64,000 nt of DNA, from the NCBI GenBank assembly GCA_024529925.1, contig JAFEUB010000792.1, positions 496,001 to 560,000 of the forward strand. The letters are read 5' to 3'. A program made the translations under genes and the position numbers. The notes below the pieces were generated by a model. That model was given only the letters and a program-made list of their open reading frames with translations, was not told where the DNA came from and searched no databases. Origin of the DNA: Ophthalmolycus amberensis (Eukaryota; Chordata; Actinopteri; Perciformes; Zoarcidae). How positions within the stretch are numbered: position 1 is the first letter of the stretch; each line of letters starts with the position of its first letter. Below are positions 11,463-22,027 of this stretch, piece by piece.

Positions 11463-14400
11463 ACGGGGTTTAACATTTATCAGACCAACTGCCTTAATAA
11501 CACTTAGAAAGAGCTCAACTGTAACATTTTCCTTTAAAAAAATAAAAATAGGTCCCGCAGCTCTCAGAGGAAACAACCTAATAACCCATCCACATTCAGA
11601 TGAATACTTTTACATAACTACCCCATTCAAAGCTATTATCAGTACAGCCAATAATGTCACCTCTGCAAAACCAAGCCTACTAAGGCAAACATAATGAACA
11701 ATAGCAGAACTGTGGTCTCTCTCCCCTCACCTAGGAAAGAGTGGTGATGATTGGGAAATACTGTAGAGTGGCCAAGCTCGGCAGAAATACGGCACGCTGA
11801 TCTCTTTGAAACAAGGTGACTGCATGGACCACCTAGTGAGATCACACTTTATTTGAACTGGATAAAACTGTGAGTAAGCTACGAGTTGATACATGGAGAT
11901 CATGATTTTCATGCTGGGCACAAAGGAAACTATTCTGCATATTTATAAGTGGACGGCGCAGTCCTCAGCAACCTTTTTACTCATCTGTCCCATTTTACAC
12001 AGCACTCTGATTTACATAAAGAGTACATGAACAACTTCAACCAACTTTAATCCAGTACAACAGCACTGCAGTAAGAACTGTTGCACTCTGCTGTTTGACA
12101 AGATTTGAAGGGTGGGGTCCAAAATGACGTGGTTGCCATACAATGCAATTTCATACGACCATACCAACAGTATCTACATTTATCCCTTCAACCCTTACAA
12201 GTAATCTCAAACATACACAAATCCTTCCAGAATAGATGCTGGGACTATATGGGAGAAGTATGCCAACATATTTCAGCTTCACAGTCAATTAGCTGATCTG
12301 GGACTGCTGACAATTTGTATTATACTAGTTAGAAAAACGTGCTATATAATATAATCTATGCTATCCATCTTCTCTATTTTAAACTACAATCTGCTTTTTT
12401 AGCTGCTTGGTGAGATTGTAGTTGGTGGATAGCAGTGGCATTTGGTGTACAGGCTGACAGGATCGGAGGATGTTGGGAGCCACAGCGGTGGAGTTACCCT
12501 GCTGCAATTCTAATTACAGTATACCGATGTCGCTGGTGGCAGCCACGGCAGTAACTGCTTACAGATATAACTTGAGTGATAGCATTCCAAACAAACAAAC
12601 CAAAATAATCCAGTGGAGTTGGAGGGGAAGATTGTGCTTCCATTGTGAGAAGTTGGTTGAGGTTCAGAGATGATATGATTAATGTAGCTAGCTTGATAAT
12701 TGGAAAGATGCATAGTTCCAGACACAGATGCAACAAAGTGACCTGCCTGCTGCTACCTGTGTTTAGCTCTTAGTGTCACTCTTTTAAAAAAAAAATTTTG
12801 ACTTCTTTTGGAATGCATTCATTCCATGTCCTATAGTATTTTTGTATGCCCCAGTCCCTTTGGGGTCTTCCTTTATTTCACCCTCCTTCACCCCTCCTCA
12901 TCTTTATTTTCAAATTCTCTTTTGTCTCTCCCTCTGTTCTGCTCCACATTTGATTTATCTGTCTTTTTGGCAGTTCCCCTCTCTCCATTTTCTCTTAGCC
13001 ACATTCTCTCCCTCCCTCTTGATGAAAGGTTTATAGAGCAGACAGGAGAGGCACATTTCGGGTGCTACTGATGGAAGAGACTGCAGGACATTAGCTCGGT
13101 GATGTCAGAGTGATTTTTTTTCTCTCCCCACTGATGACTGAGAACAGTGTTAGACCTGATGTATGATCTTCTCTTTTTTCATGCATCCTTGAATGCCTTT
13201 TCCCTTCCAGTCTCCTTCTATCTTTCCTTCACTGAATTTCACACTCTTTCCTCTTCTTTTTTTTTGTGGCAATAGCGCGTTTTTTGCTTTATCTTATCAT
13301 TATTAACTGAGTTTTTTTTATATCATTCTCCCTCTTTGCCTCTTCTGTCAACTAGGCTCTTTCTCTGCCCAGTATAGTTTCCAAAGTTTTTATTCTAACA
13401 ACACAGTCATTTTACAATACAAATTACTCCAGTTATTCCATCATCCCCAATTTCAGCTACCTGAGGATAGCTACCGGGGAAAACAAAAGCACTATCCTCT
13501 TTGGTTGCGCAATGGTTGACGCATTTCCTTTTTGCTGTAAATCAAGCCTTCATACATAATTGTATGGTGTAACCAAGGCTATATAGGGAACCAACCTAAT
13601 TACAAATGTTGTCATTATTCTATCGTCATTACTTTCTGCAACCAAAATGTACTTAAACAAGAGTGAACCTCGAATGGGCATTCACTCGATGGAGAGAGCT
13701 CTGCGACTTTAATGATTCCAAACCGACATTCATGTTGGCATTATTTTTTCTAGATTAGTAAGTAACACAACCTGCCTATACATTAAAACAACAGGATTTT
13801 TTACTCTGCCTTTATCAAAGCAGTGTGTTGTTGAGGCTCTGAAGAAAACAGAAAATAATGACTACGGAGGTCTCACAAAAGAAGATACCAGCCACTATTA
13901 CACCAGAGATCACGGTGTGAAGAAACCAAACTGCCAATATTATCTGCAGTTATACCACTGTAACATGACCAGTAACTCTCCAAAACTCAGCAGCAGCCTC
14001 ATGTCCTGCTCATTAATAACCCAAACAGGAAAATGAAAAACGTTCATCCTTTTGGGGGACTGATCTCTTTTCTAAGCAAATCCTTTGTACTCTTGACGAA
14101 AAGCAAATAGAAACATCCCTCACACTATATTCTTTCATTTTTATGTAACCAATAGAATTTCCTGGAAAACATGGTCACAAGCCTTGCATACATACATTTA
14201 GACAGGATTAGCATATACCCATAACTTCTTTACTATCTGTCTGACTAGAAAAGTCTAGTCAAAACAAGAAGCAGGGTAAGTCTAACACAACTTGATTCTT
14301 GTCTCCAGTATCCTGTTATTTTTCTTTTATGGATGCTGAGAAGTGTCCTTGAAGGTGAGATAACGTCTGCCAAACTATTCACTGAAAATGGGGACCAGCA

Positions 14401-15675
14401 CCCCATCTGCAATTCAAGGGCACCAATCCAAAAATAGTGTGATATTGAAGACATCCAACGATGGTCCAACAGTGCTCAGCCTGAGGCATTTCGAGACAAA
14501 TCTGATCTGCAGCCAGTAACCTGGTTCTTAGGAACCTTTTAACTTGAGACATCCTCAAAGTGGTCATTCCCGCTTCCAACGGGTATGCAGGAGTCTTTTG
14601 CTCCCATTCCTTAGGGACCAAATTATTCTATAGAATATCTTTAAGAGGCTCTAAAAATCATTACCAGAATCTATCAGTGGCTTTGAGATTTAGGTGACAT
14701 CATGAGCAGTAATACCAGCTTTTAGCTATGGCTTTCCACAGCTGCTTCAAAAGCAGATGTTTTCACAATGACCTATTCTGAGTAGGACATGGTCCTAGTT
14801 TCTCCATTCACAGAGGAGAAGCATGAAGTCAATAGTTGAAATGAGTCTGAAATCTTGTATTGTATGTCCAGCAACTGCCTTAGTGCGGTTGAACCGGTAT
14901 ACCGCCCAGCACTAGTTCAGAGCAATACCGATGTTCTTTTACGTTGAATGGAGCCAGTTGATTGAGATGCCTTCAGGCTGCCTTGAATATACTGGAGTGA
15001 TTATACATCCTATCTATCCTGTGAATGTCTTATCTCCAGGAAGAGCCGGAGGACTTGTTGGGAGAAGGGCTACCTTTCTTAACCTGCTGCCACTGTGACC
15101 TGTATGAGCGGTGATGGATGAATGGAAGGGTAGTTGCTGGGTTGTACAAGAGCCATGTACTGTCCTGTAGGGTTTGTTAGTTTGTCCTTGGAATCAAAAT
15201 ATGCAAATTCTAGTGCTTCATTGTTCTCTCTGTAATGAAAAGAGCCGATACATTATTTTCATCTCCACTGTAATTTGACAGTTTGACCTCAAACTATGTC
15301 TTCGCTTTGAAAACAACATATGTCTTCAAAACATTAATGTTGTGCAGAACCGGAGATGAAATAAAGTCCCCTTTTTAATTTCACTATCTATTTCTGTTAT
15401 TATAAGTACAAATGGTAATTGCATGTTCATATCTTGTTATGTGATTTATTTTGAATTGGCCTTTTTTGTTTTTAGCCACTTTAAAGCCACGATAAGCCTC
15501 TCAGATACAGGGATAATCTTTTTTGATCAGATGAAATAACAAGCACTTACAAGAAGAACTCATAGATAAACCCTAAACCAATCCAACAGACTGATATTTT
15601 AACATTGGTACATGTTGTGAGAGAGGGATCAAAAGAGAGCAATCTAATCCTTTAGGCGTTTTGTTCTCTTTCTAT

Positions 15676-15677
<2 letters not shown>
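11463..15677. other. Spacer with pyrimidine-rich patch, no gene recognised
   Basis: About 4.2 kb. 12850-13340 is strongly pyrimidine-rich (CTCTCC/TTTCTC), which produces spurious open frames at 12808-13071. A perfect 7-bp stem (TGACTAG, loop AAAAGT, CTAGTCA) lies at 14242-14261 without a T-tract. The minus frames 14245-14621 are unrecognised. No exon, RNA gene or TE end could be supported. Confidence 0.5.

Positions 15678-15758
<81 letters not shown>
15678..15758. repeat. (TC)40 microsatellite with adjoining (GT)n
   Basis: About 81 bp of uninterrupted TC dinucleotides, followed at 15761-15803 by short CA and two GTGTGTGTGTGCAAATC-type units. The minus-strand RERERE frame here is an artefact of the repeat. 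Confidence 0.97.
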
Positions 15759-15761
<3 letters not shown>

Positions 15762-15803
15762 ACACACATAGTGTGTGTGTGCAAATCGTGTGTGTGTGTG
15801 CAA

Positions 15804-16889
15804 ATCATCAAGGACTGTAGACTGCAGATAATAATAGAGAAGCAGTAGATTGTGACTTCCTCCAGCATTTACTATTCATGTCCCTATTTATCAACTTATC
15901 TCTGTCCTGTACTAATTACATATCTTTTGTTTCATGCTTTCTCATGTCTACTCCTGGTCAACCCTGGCCTTGACGGCTGTATTGTTTTATGTGATGAGTT
16001 ACCTATGTCAAAGTTTGTCCAGTAAAGTGTTCCAAATTGTAACTCCTGCTACTAACGAGATGAACTTCAAAATAAGTAACCGACTTTATTAACTAGGCTA
16101 GGAAAATGTCGTCTTTGGAGAGAGCATCTTGAAAGAGATTTAGGCTATCCGCTACGAGGGACCCCCAAGAGTGTGCAGGACAAGTGGTAAATCCCACTGT
16201 GGTGCTTAGGATTGTTAGACAATTTTTTGTCGTCTGACTCCCTTCAAAAATTGCTTCATCAAAGGATGAGCAAAAAACTATCTCTCACTATAGCCTGCAT
16301 GGCAAGACAAAATGGCTCTAGCATACGCCTTCAACTGTAGATGGGGCCAAATCGTTATCGACCAACCTTTGACGGAAGGTTAACACGAGAGGCATCGTGC
16401 GCACTGTTACAACCCGGCTCGTTGAAGAAAAAGGAAATAACATAAAACCAGATGCTTTAAGTTATTCATTTAAAAAGAAAGGAGCTCTTTAGTTAAACAT
16501 AAGGGAATCGGAGTTAACAAAACGGCTCAACAGTGCTAAACGAGGGTAGTTTTCCTTTTAATCAAAGAGAAAATTATAACCAAAAGATACTCTAAGAAGT
16601 TAAGGCTTTCACTTATCTAAAACAAAAGCAAATGAAAATAAAGACGATCTACTCTAATTCTTTGTCCAAAAGTACAGAAAAAATAGGAACCACCTGATCT
16701 AGTGTTAGTGTTTCTAAAAATAAGTTTTCTAATATGTATGTCCGAGATCAGTTTTATACAACTTGACACTAACCTGGTCCAGTCCCCAGGATTAGTCAGT
16801 CACAAGAGCGGCGTTCTCGAATAACAACACATTGCACAAGTAAAGCCTGGCTCCAGCCTTTAAACTCCTTCCAATAGCCTTCCTTCCCA
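15804..16889 (-). other. Possible non-coding 3' part of the minus-strand retroelement
   Basis: No protein similarity is visible. It lies downstream, on the minus strand, of the DIRS-like coding remnant at 16990-18010, and it contains phrases I associate with fish retroelement tails (a GAGCCGGGTTGTAACA-like end on the minus strand at about 16400-16425). The tyrosine-recombinase and methyltransferase domains expected downstream in a DIRS element were not recognised. They are either deleted or too decayed to read. Confidence 0.3.
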
Positions 16890-16989
16890 TGATTGACACA
16901 TTGGACTGGGTGGTGCACCAATCAGGTTCCTGGCTGGAGGACTACCTGAACCAATTAGCGGCGAGAGTCTCCACATCCGCGATTTACCT

Positions 16990-18010
16990 GAAAGAAATTA
17001 CACGCACTCACACCCACCTGGGTGTCCGTAACGGCACATTTGCAGGACGAAGCTCTAACCTTTTAAAGCGCCTCTGTTCAGGGTCCAGGCCCAAAGCCAT
17101 TGTCCAGTCTCTGGGAGGTGGAAGATCGCAGCATGCAGCTGTGACGGCATATTTCTGCGCAATAGGAGCTTCCACAATTTCCCTGTCTGTAGCTGCACCA
17201 TGGTCCAGAACCATGGCATCATGCATTCTGGTGCCGCAAGATTCTATTCCACAATATCAGTTAACAATTGAGGAATCAGGGGCACCTATGCCTAAAGGCC
17301 AAGTCTGGGCCACGGTTGGTGAGAGAAGACATACTCTCCTAGTGGAGGGTGGTTTAATGTGTTCATGGAGAACCACAATGCGCAATGGGCATTCTCTCAT
17401 GAGGCGAATAGATCAACCTTTGCCTTCCCAAACCAGTCGCGGACATATTAAGTCTGCAGTGTGGTTTTCTACTCCAGGGGTGTGATAGAGAGTAGGTGCC
17501 TGTGAGACTACAGCAGAAGAAACCTGGCTATTTCTTGCAACTGGGCTGAGCACACGCTGCCCTGACGGTTGATGTACGGTACCGCTGTCATGTTGTCCGT
17601 CAGCATGATGTCAGTTTGTCAGCAAAGAAACAAAGTGCCTATACTTTCAGTAGTGTGGACAGCTCCAGACAGTTTGTGGGAGGGATGGGGAATTTCACTG
17701 TTTTCCACTAAAAACTTGACACTGGCACATCCCACTCCATCCAGAGAGGGATGCATCACTGATATGTGTGAGGACGATCTCCCGAGGGAAGCCCTGATGA
17801 CGGAGCTCGGAGGGTTTTCTAGTATGCCAGGTCTGACTGCATTGAGGGAGGGACGATCTGCATTTGCCTTTTGAGTTTAACTGTATTGAAGTGGAGGCCT
17901 CTGTATTTTTCTCTTGTCCCAGTGGGACAACCACATGGCCTGCGGACATCGTACCTAGCAAGTGGGCCGAGCAAGATAATAGTTTGAATGGGAGTAAATT
18001 GTAATGTAGT
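16990..18010 (-). pseudogene. DIRS-like retroelement RT/RNase H remnant
   Basis: Read on the minus strand, decayed pieces of the pol of DIRS-type (tyrosine-recombinase) retroelements appear in the expected order. At about 17930-18000 is AHLLGTMSAGHVVVPLGQ (end of the reverse transcriptase). At about 17710-17790 is ISDASLSGWSGMC, the start of RNase H with its DASL.GW motif. At about 17560-17612 is DIMLTDNMTAVPYINRQG, with the RNase H TDN. At about 17400-17430 is GKAKVDLFAS, followed by ENAHCALWFS. At about 17120-17200 are segments resembling PWFWTMVQLQTG. Several stops and frame changes separate them, so the copy is dead. The plus-strand open frame 16889-17485 (198 codons) covers the same DNA antisense and is a shadow. 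The piece abuts the plus-strand LINE at 18032. Confidence 0.66.
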
Positions 18011-18031
18011 TCAGAAAAGAAAGTACGAGGA

Positions 18032-19060
18032 TTGGATGAAGAGCAGCGGATTTTGAGACGATCACTTCCCACGAAATCTCGACCACCCAGCCAGACTGGC
18101 AAAAGGAAGATAATTGGCAGAGCCAGGATAAGAGCTAAGCCAACCCAGATAGTAACCAAGGCTATTCCACTACCCACGCTGCTCTTGGCTAATGTCTGGT
18201 TGCTGGAAATGCAATGGATGAGATAAAACACAGTCTAACCCAGCAACAGGACATCAGAGAACGTTGTGCCCACATCTTTACAGAGATCTGGCTTCATCTG
18301 GGGCAACTGTGGCTTACTGGGTAGAGAGGGTTGTCTGCTAACCGCAAGGTCACCGGTTCGATCCTCAGCTGCAACGTGTCCCTGAGCAAGACACTGAACC
18401 CATAACTGCTCCCCGGGCGCCTGCATGGGCAGCCCACTGCTCCCTATATATACAGGGATGGCTCAAATGCAGAGAATAATTTCCCCACTGTGGGACTAAT
18501 AAAGGAATGTTTCTACTTCTTCATCATAACATCACAGATCAAGCTAATGAAGCTACAGCAGCTCTGTAGGACTGTTTTTAATGTACAGACTGGCACTTGT
18601 TCAGGAATGACGTCAGTCAAAGGTGTTGATGATTTGGTGATCACAAAGAGGGATGCATGGAGAGGTGAGAGCCCTCTCCATAGACAAAAAAAGCTGTCAA
18701 TCTCCACTGCCCTCTATTCAGCCCTCACACATGTTGTAAATAACACCACCATCAATGTTGTTTGTTGATTTGAGTTCAACATTCAACACAATCCCCCCCA
18801 TGAACCCGATGGGCTCTAGGCTTGAGTACCACATTCAACAACTGGTTATTAGATTTCTGCACAAACACTGAGGTGGAGCAAGTGAACAGTTTTAAGTTCC
18901 TGGGAATCAGCAGCACAAACAACCTGACATGGTCATCACACATCTCCATCCTGCTAAAACATTTGAGGAAATTTAACAAGGAAATCTTGAGAAAATATCA
19001 AGAATACAACACTTCCTCCTCTCCTGGAGGGACATAGGAGATCGCTTCCTACCCCAGAAG
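18032..19060 (+). pseudogene. Rex1/CR1-like LINE remnant split by a SINE
   Basis: The plus strand carries pieces of a jockey-superfamily LINE ORF2 in order. 18100-18230 reads LPTLLLANVWLLEMQW, the start of the endonuclease region, where the family has (I/L)LANVRSL. A SINE interrupts at 18300-18518. Beyond it, STALYSALTHV (about 18700-18735) and a frame-shifted SSTFNT (the palm D-containing motif A region) follow. Then comes STTFNNWLLDFC (from 18822), joined directly to EQVNSFKFLGISSTNNLTW (about 18870-18930). Motifs B and C (PQG, ADD) should lie between these last two blocks and are missing, so a large internal deletion has removed the catalytic core. Stops are present. The copy is inactive. 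Clade assignment (Rex1 versus L2) is from memory. Confidence 0.68.
18300..18518 (+). mobile_element. tRNA-derived SINE, copy 1
   Basis: About 219 bp. A tRNA-like head carries an A-box-like GGCTTACTGGG and a B box GGTTCGATCCT (18355-18365). The body has the fish SINE phrases TGAGCAAGACACTGAACCC and GCAGCCCACTGCTCCCTATA, and the LINE-like tail is ATTTCCCCACTGTGGGAC followed by AATAAAGG. It would be transcribed by RNA polymerase III and mobilised by a partner LINE that recognises the tail. CTTCATC flanks it on both sides (18292-18298 and 18519-18525), a plausible 7-bp TSD. It interrupts the LINE remnant and so is younger. A second copy is at 34529. Confidence 0.85.
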
Positions 19061-19464
19061 CTCCGCCAACTCCTGATCAGGGTGTCGTTTTTGTTTTATG
19101 TATTTATGGAAAGCAGGCTCTGCCACACTAAGCTGTGCTCCATAAGTGGGCACATGCACATCTGTGGAGCATCTGACATAGTTTTCAGCCAATTTGAAAC
19201 AAACAAGTGTTGGTCACCTACAGCCCATGGGAAGGCAGCCTCTTAAGGATCGGTGCTGGCTGTTGTACTGAAAACACATAACCCGTCATTGTTTAACTCT
19301 GTGTGACCAAACCCTGAGTCTGACATAGGTCAAGTCCGGGATGTCCACCAACTCACCCCAATGGGTGGGATGTGGTTAAAAAAAATGTAAAGGTCAGTAA
19401 TGCACATTTAATGTGAGAAATTGACTGGGCTGTGCCTGCTGCATTGTGACTTGTGTGTGAAGCT
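19061..19464. other. Short spacer between two LINE remnants
   Basis: No recognisable coding or structural signal. The first 100 bp may be decayed C-terminal sequence of the preceding LINE. Confidence 0.4.
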
Positions 19465-20090
19465 TTGAGCCTCTACTTTTACATGGTATGGCCCCACCTC
19501 CACTTAGTGATTTTATTAAACAAAGCACTCAAAGCAGCAGACTCACGAGATCTGCTTCAAGAGGTGATTGTGTCATTCCACATAGGTCAAGCTCGTTTAT
19601 TCAATCTATATTCTCTGTGAAGGCAGCTCACTCGTGGAATGCTGTGTCACCACACATACAAAACACATACCAAACATTCAAGCATAACTTCAAGAAATGG
19701 CTTGTTGCCAATCAGGTGTGCAAGCATTGATGTACTGTCTGTCCTGCCTGCTTGTTTTGCCTATATGTGCATTTGTCTTGATCAGTGTTGCTATTTTCCA
19801 TTTTTTTGATGTGTATGTGAAGTGCTTCAGTGTTACATGTGCTTGTCCTGTAGGTGGGTCTGTTCTGCGTGACGCATGCGGAAACCTGTTATGTCTGCTC
19901 TGCTTTAATGTCGTACACTTTTCTTTTGCTGTGTTTTGGTTTTGTCTATATGTTGCTGTCTGTTTCTCTATGAATTTTAATTCCGTTTCAATTTGAGATT
20001 TTGTTATTATAGGCTGCCTTGAGACATCTGGCTGGGGACAGCAGATGGAAATTAGCCTCTCTGGCTAACTCTGGCTCACTTACAGTGCAA
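19465..20090 (+). pseudogene. LINE ORF2 C-terminus plus 3' untranslated tail
   Basis: The frame 19488-19730 encodes the C-terminal end of a non-LTR reverse transcriptase: MAPPPLSDFIKQS, then TRSASRGDCVIP (residues about 20-31), then FSVKAAHSWNAVSPHIQ (about 42-58) and TFKHNFKKWL (63-72). The TR(A/S)ASRGDC...AFSVKA...WN pattern is shared by many fish LINEs. About 300 bp of 3' untranslated sequence follows, ending around 20030-20080 with TGGGGACAGCAGATGGAAAT and TAGCC...GGCTAACTCTGGC, a common fish LINE terminus. Everything upstream, including endonuclease and RT palm, is missing (5' truncation). It is a different lineage from the LINEs at 18032 and 40518. Confidence 0.75.
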
Positions 20091-21596
20091 CTGTTGATGA
20101 TGCTTGGCAGGTCCTGAAAAGGTGCCTTAGAGGCGGGCAAATGATGCGTAAAAGGAGAAAGTCGCTGCTGCAGGGCTTTTGGCCACAGTGGGGATGGAGA
20201 AAATTGCAAGTGCAGGGCTCTATATTCCTCATCAGTAGCCTCCAGTGCCACCAACACGAAAGAGGGAGAACCAGGAAGATAACCCACTATTGAGGGTGCT
20301 GACCAGCAGACTCGTGCCCATTACAGTGGTCCTCATGTGGGATCTCCAGAAAGTCGCAGGGGGAGATGTCCAGCTCATGGTATCTTGGCGGTCAACCCAG
20401 CTGTCATCCCTGCTGCCTTCAACACGAAGCGACGTGAAAGCCTCAGCTCGTCACCACAGCTCCTGCATAGACAAGCAAGCACAGTAAGCAAGCGGCCTGC
20501 AGGGTAAGCTGTAGCGCGGCGTGGACTGTGTCAGATTTCACTGCTGGGGTAAAAGTCTGATGGAAGGATGTAGCTGATTCGGCAGCCTGTACACAGTCGA
20601 ACACAGCTAGACCTCTTCATCTTCTTTACTTGTTGACTGCTTAATGCGGAAGAAAAAATGAGTGAGCTTTGGTCGCATGGCTGTTATATGTTGAAAGTGC
20701 TTACATAAGGGAGGCTGTGCGGGATACAAGGTCGTAAAAACAATCTTCACGACTGCGCATGCGCACAGGGATGAATCCAATAGAGACAGCTCTTACAGGT
20801 TGAAGCCTATACGAGAACTGAGTTTGATTCTTCCCAAATATAGGAGTTCTTTTTCATTTTTATTATAAAGGGATATGCTCAGAACTCAGCTCTGCGTCCA
20901 CAATTTCAACAGTTCCTGTGAACTTTTAATATGCTTTTACTGAATCCTAAATGCATTTCTTTTTTCTGTAACGCTTTCAAAAATGTAATCCATATTATAA
21001 TTGGGAGGTTGAATACTTTGCTTCTTTAGCTGTAAAATACAGCTAGAGCTTTACTTTCAAAGTAATTAAAGCTTGGTTAAAATGCCCTAAAGTTCTGTTT
21101 TTTAGACCAAAGTAAGTGTTTTCAGTTTTGTGGGCTGATGTGATTTATAATGGAGTGTTGCTCATGGCAACCCAAGTATTATGTAAAGATTGTAGACACA
21201 AAATGTCAGTGTATGTCCAGGTATAGACTGTAGCCAGAAATGTTGACTTTTATTTTTCATTGTAATGATTTTATCTTAAAACGGGCTTGTGCACTTCCAG
21301 TTGTATAACTAAGACTATCCAGGAATGTTTCTTCACTGATTCAGTTTTTTTGGTAACTGACAAATTGCCAATTTGGGCTTCAAACATTTTACCTTTCTTA
21401 ATATGACGGACAAAGCTCAAGTAGCTCATGTTCAAATAAAATAAAATGTGATGCAAAATGAAGAGTCAAAAATGATTCAAAGTCAATAGAAATACACTGA
21501 TCATGTTAAACAGATGTGGATTGTTGTAGGTGGCACAATACAGGCTACTGTGTTGTGACATTGAAAGGTAAAGCCTCTGAAGACAGTATGTGAAAC
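20091..21596. other. Spacer, partly GC-richer, no gene recognised
   Basis: 20100-20800 has more CpG than its surroundings and includes a perfect NRF1-type palindrome at 20754-20765. 20850-21596 is AT-rich. Open frames 19988-20287 (minus) and 20245-20487 (plus) carry no recognisable domain. Confidence 0.45.
20754..20765. promoter_or_regulatory. NRF1-type palindrome TGCGCATGCGCA
   Basis: A perfect match to the vertebrate NRF1 consensus (YGCGCAYGCGCR), within the sequence ACTGCGCATGCGCACAG. Such sites mark CpG promoters, but they also occur inside TEs, and no transcript can be linked here. The site is seen directly; its function is inferred. Confidence 0.35.
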
Positions 21597-22027
21597 AATG
21601 GCAGTTCAATCAGTAGAGACTTCATGAGAATTTAACAATAATTTATTATTACACATGGATAGAAATTGTATAGTGCAAAGTCTTTGGCGATTGGACTCCA
21701 TCTTGAAATAGGATAATAGAGGGCTAGTGGTGCTTTGGTCAGATAAGGCATAATCCCCTTAGAGTCCAGACACTGGTGGTGATGAAGGGAGTCCGATGAT
21801 GAATGAGGAGCATGACTGTGATGCCGACTGGAGGGGGGAGGGTTGCATCCGATTCTGCTGAAATGACAATTGACGGAAGCAGATGTGATTGGTTTAAGGA
21901 TAATGTGCAGAACCTGGTTGGTTAATTTAAAGTGAGTGCCCACAGGTAGAGAGAGAACTGAGAGCATATGAATGAAAAGGAGTATAAAGACAGTCTTCCT
22001 GACTGAACTTCCACTTAAGCTTCATTT
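21597..22027 (-). repeat. Unclassified dispersed repeat, copy A
   Basis: About 431 bp homologous to 37419-37909 in the same orientation. Shared exact blocks include GTGCAAAGTCTTTGGCGATT followed by GGACTCCATC, then AGTCCAGACACTGGTGGTG, GATGATGAATVAGGAGC and TCTTCCTGACTGAACTT. Read on the minus strand, the end carries AATAAAT followed by ATTGTTAAATT, which looks like a polyadenylation signal near a 3' end, so the minus strand is the likely sense. Size and layout suggest a solo LTR or the 3' end of a retroelement. No TG...CA ends or TSD could be fixed. Relative to copy B it lacks about 60 bp. Confidence 0.75.

Noticed and set aside
11124..11576. 150-codon minus-strand frame as a gene
   Set aside because: It runs antisense through the LTR/retroelement-like repeat at 10975-11462.
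12808..13071. Hydrophobic, serine/leucine-rich frames
   Set aside because: Explained by the pyrimidine-rich stretch 12850-13340.
14242..14261. Perfect 7-bp stem-loop as a terminator or small RNA
   Set aside because: Short stem, no T-tract, no transcription context; expected by chance in 64 kb.
15761..15803. CRISPR-like spaced repeats GTGTGTGTGTGCAAATC
   Set aside because: Only two units with no unique spacers; a microsatellite variant in a eukaryotic genome.
16889..17485. 198-codon plus-strand frame as a gene
   Set aside because: It is antisense to DIRS-like RNase H motifs on the minus strand and has no similarity of its own.
17695..18231. 178-codon minus frame as one intact protein
   Set aside because: Only its lower part matches DIRS pol. 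The upper part crosses into the opposite-strand LINE, so the frame is a chance join of two elements.
18300..18518. A genuine tRNA gene
   Set aside because: The B box is present, but no cloverleaf with a proper acceptor stem and terminator is seen; the body and tail are those of a SINE.
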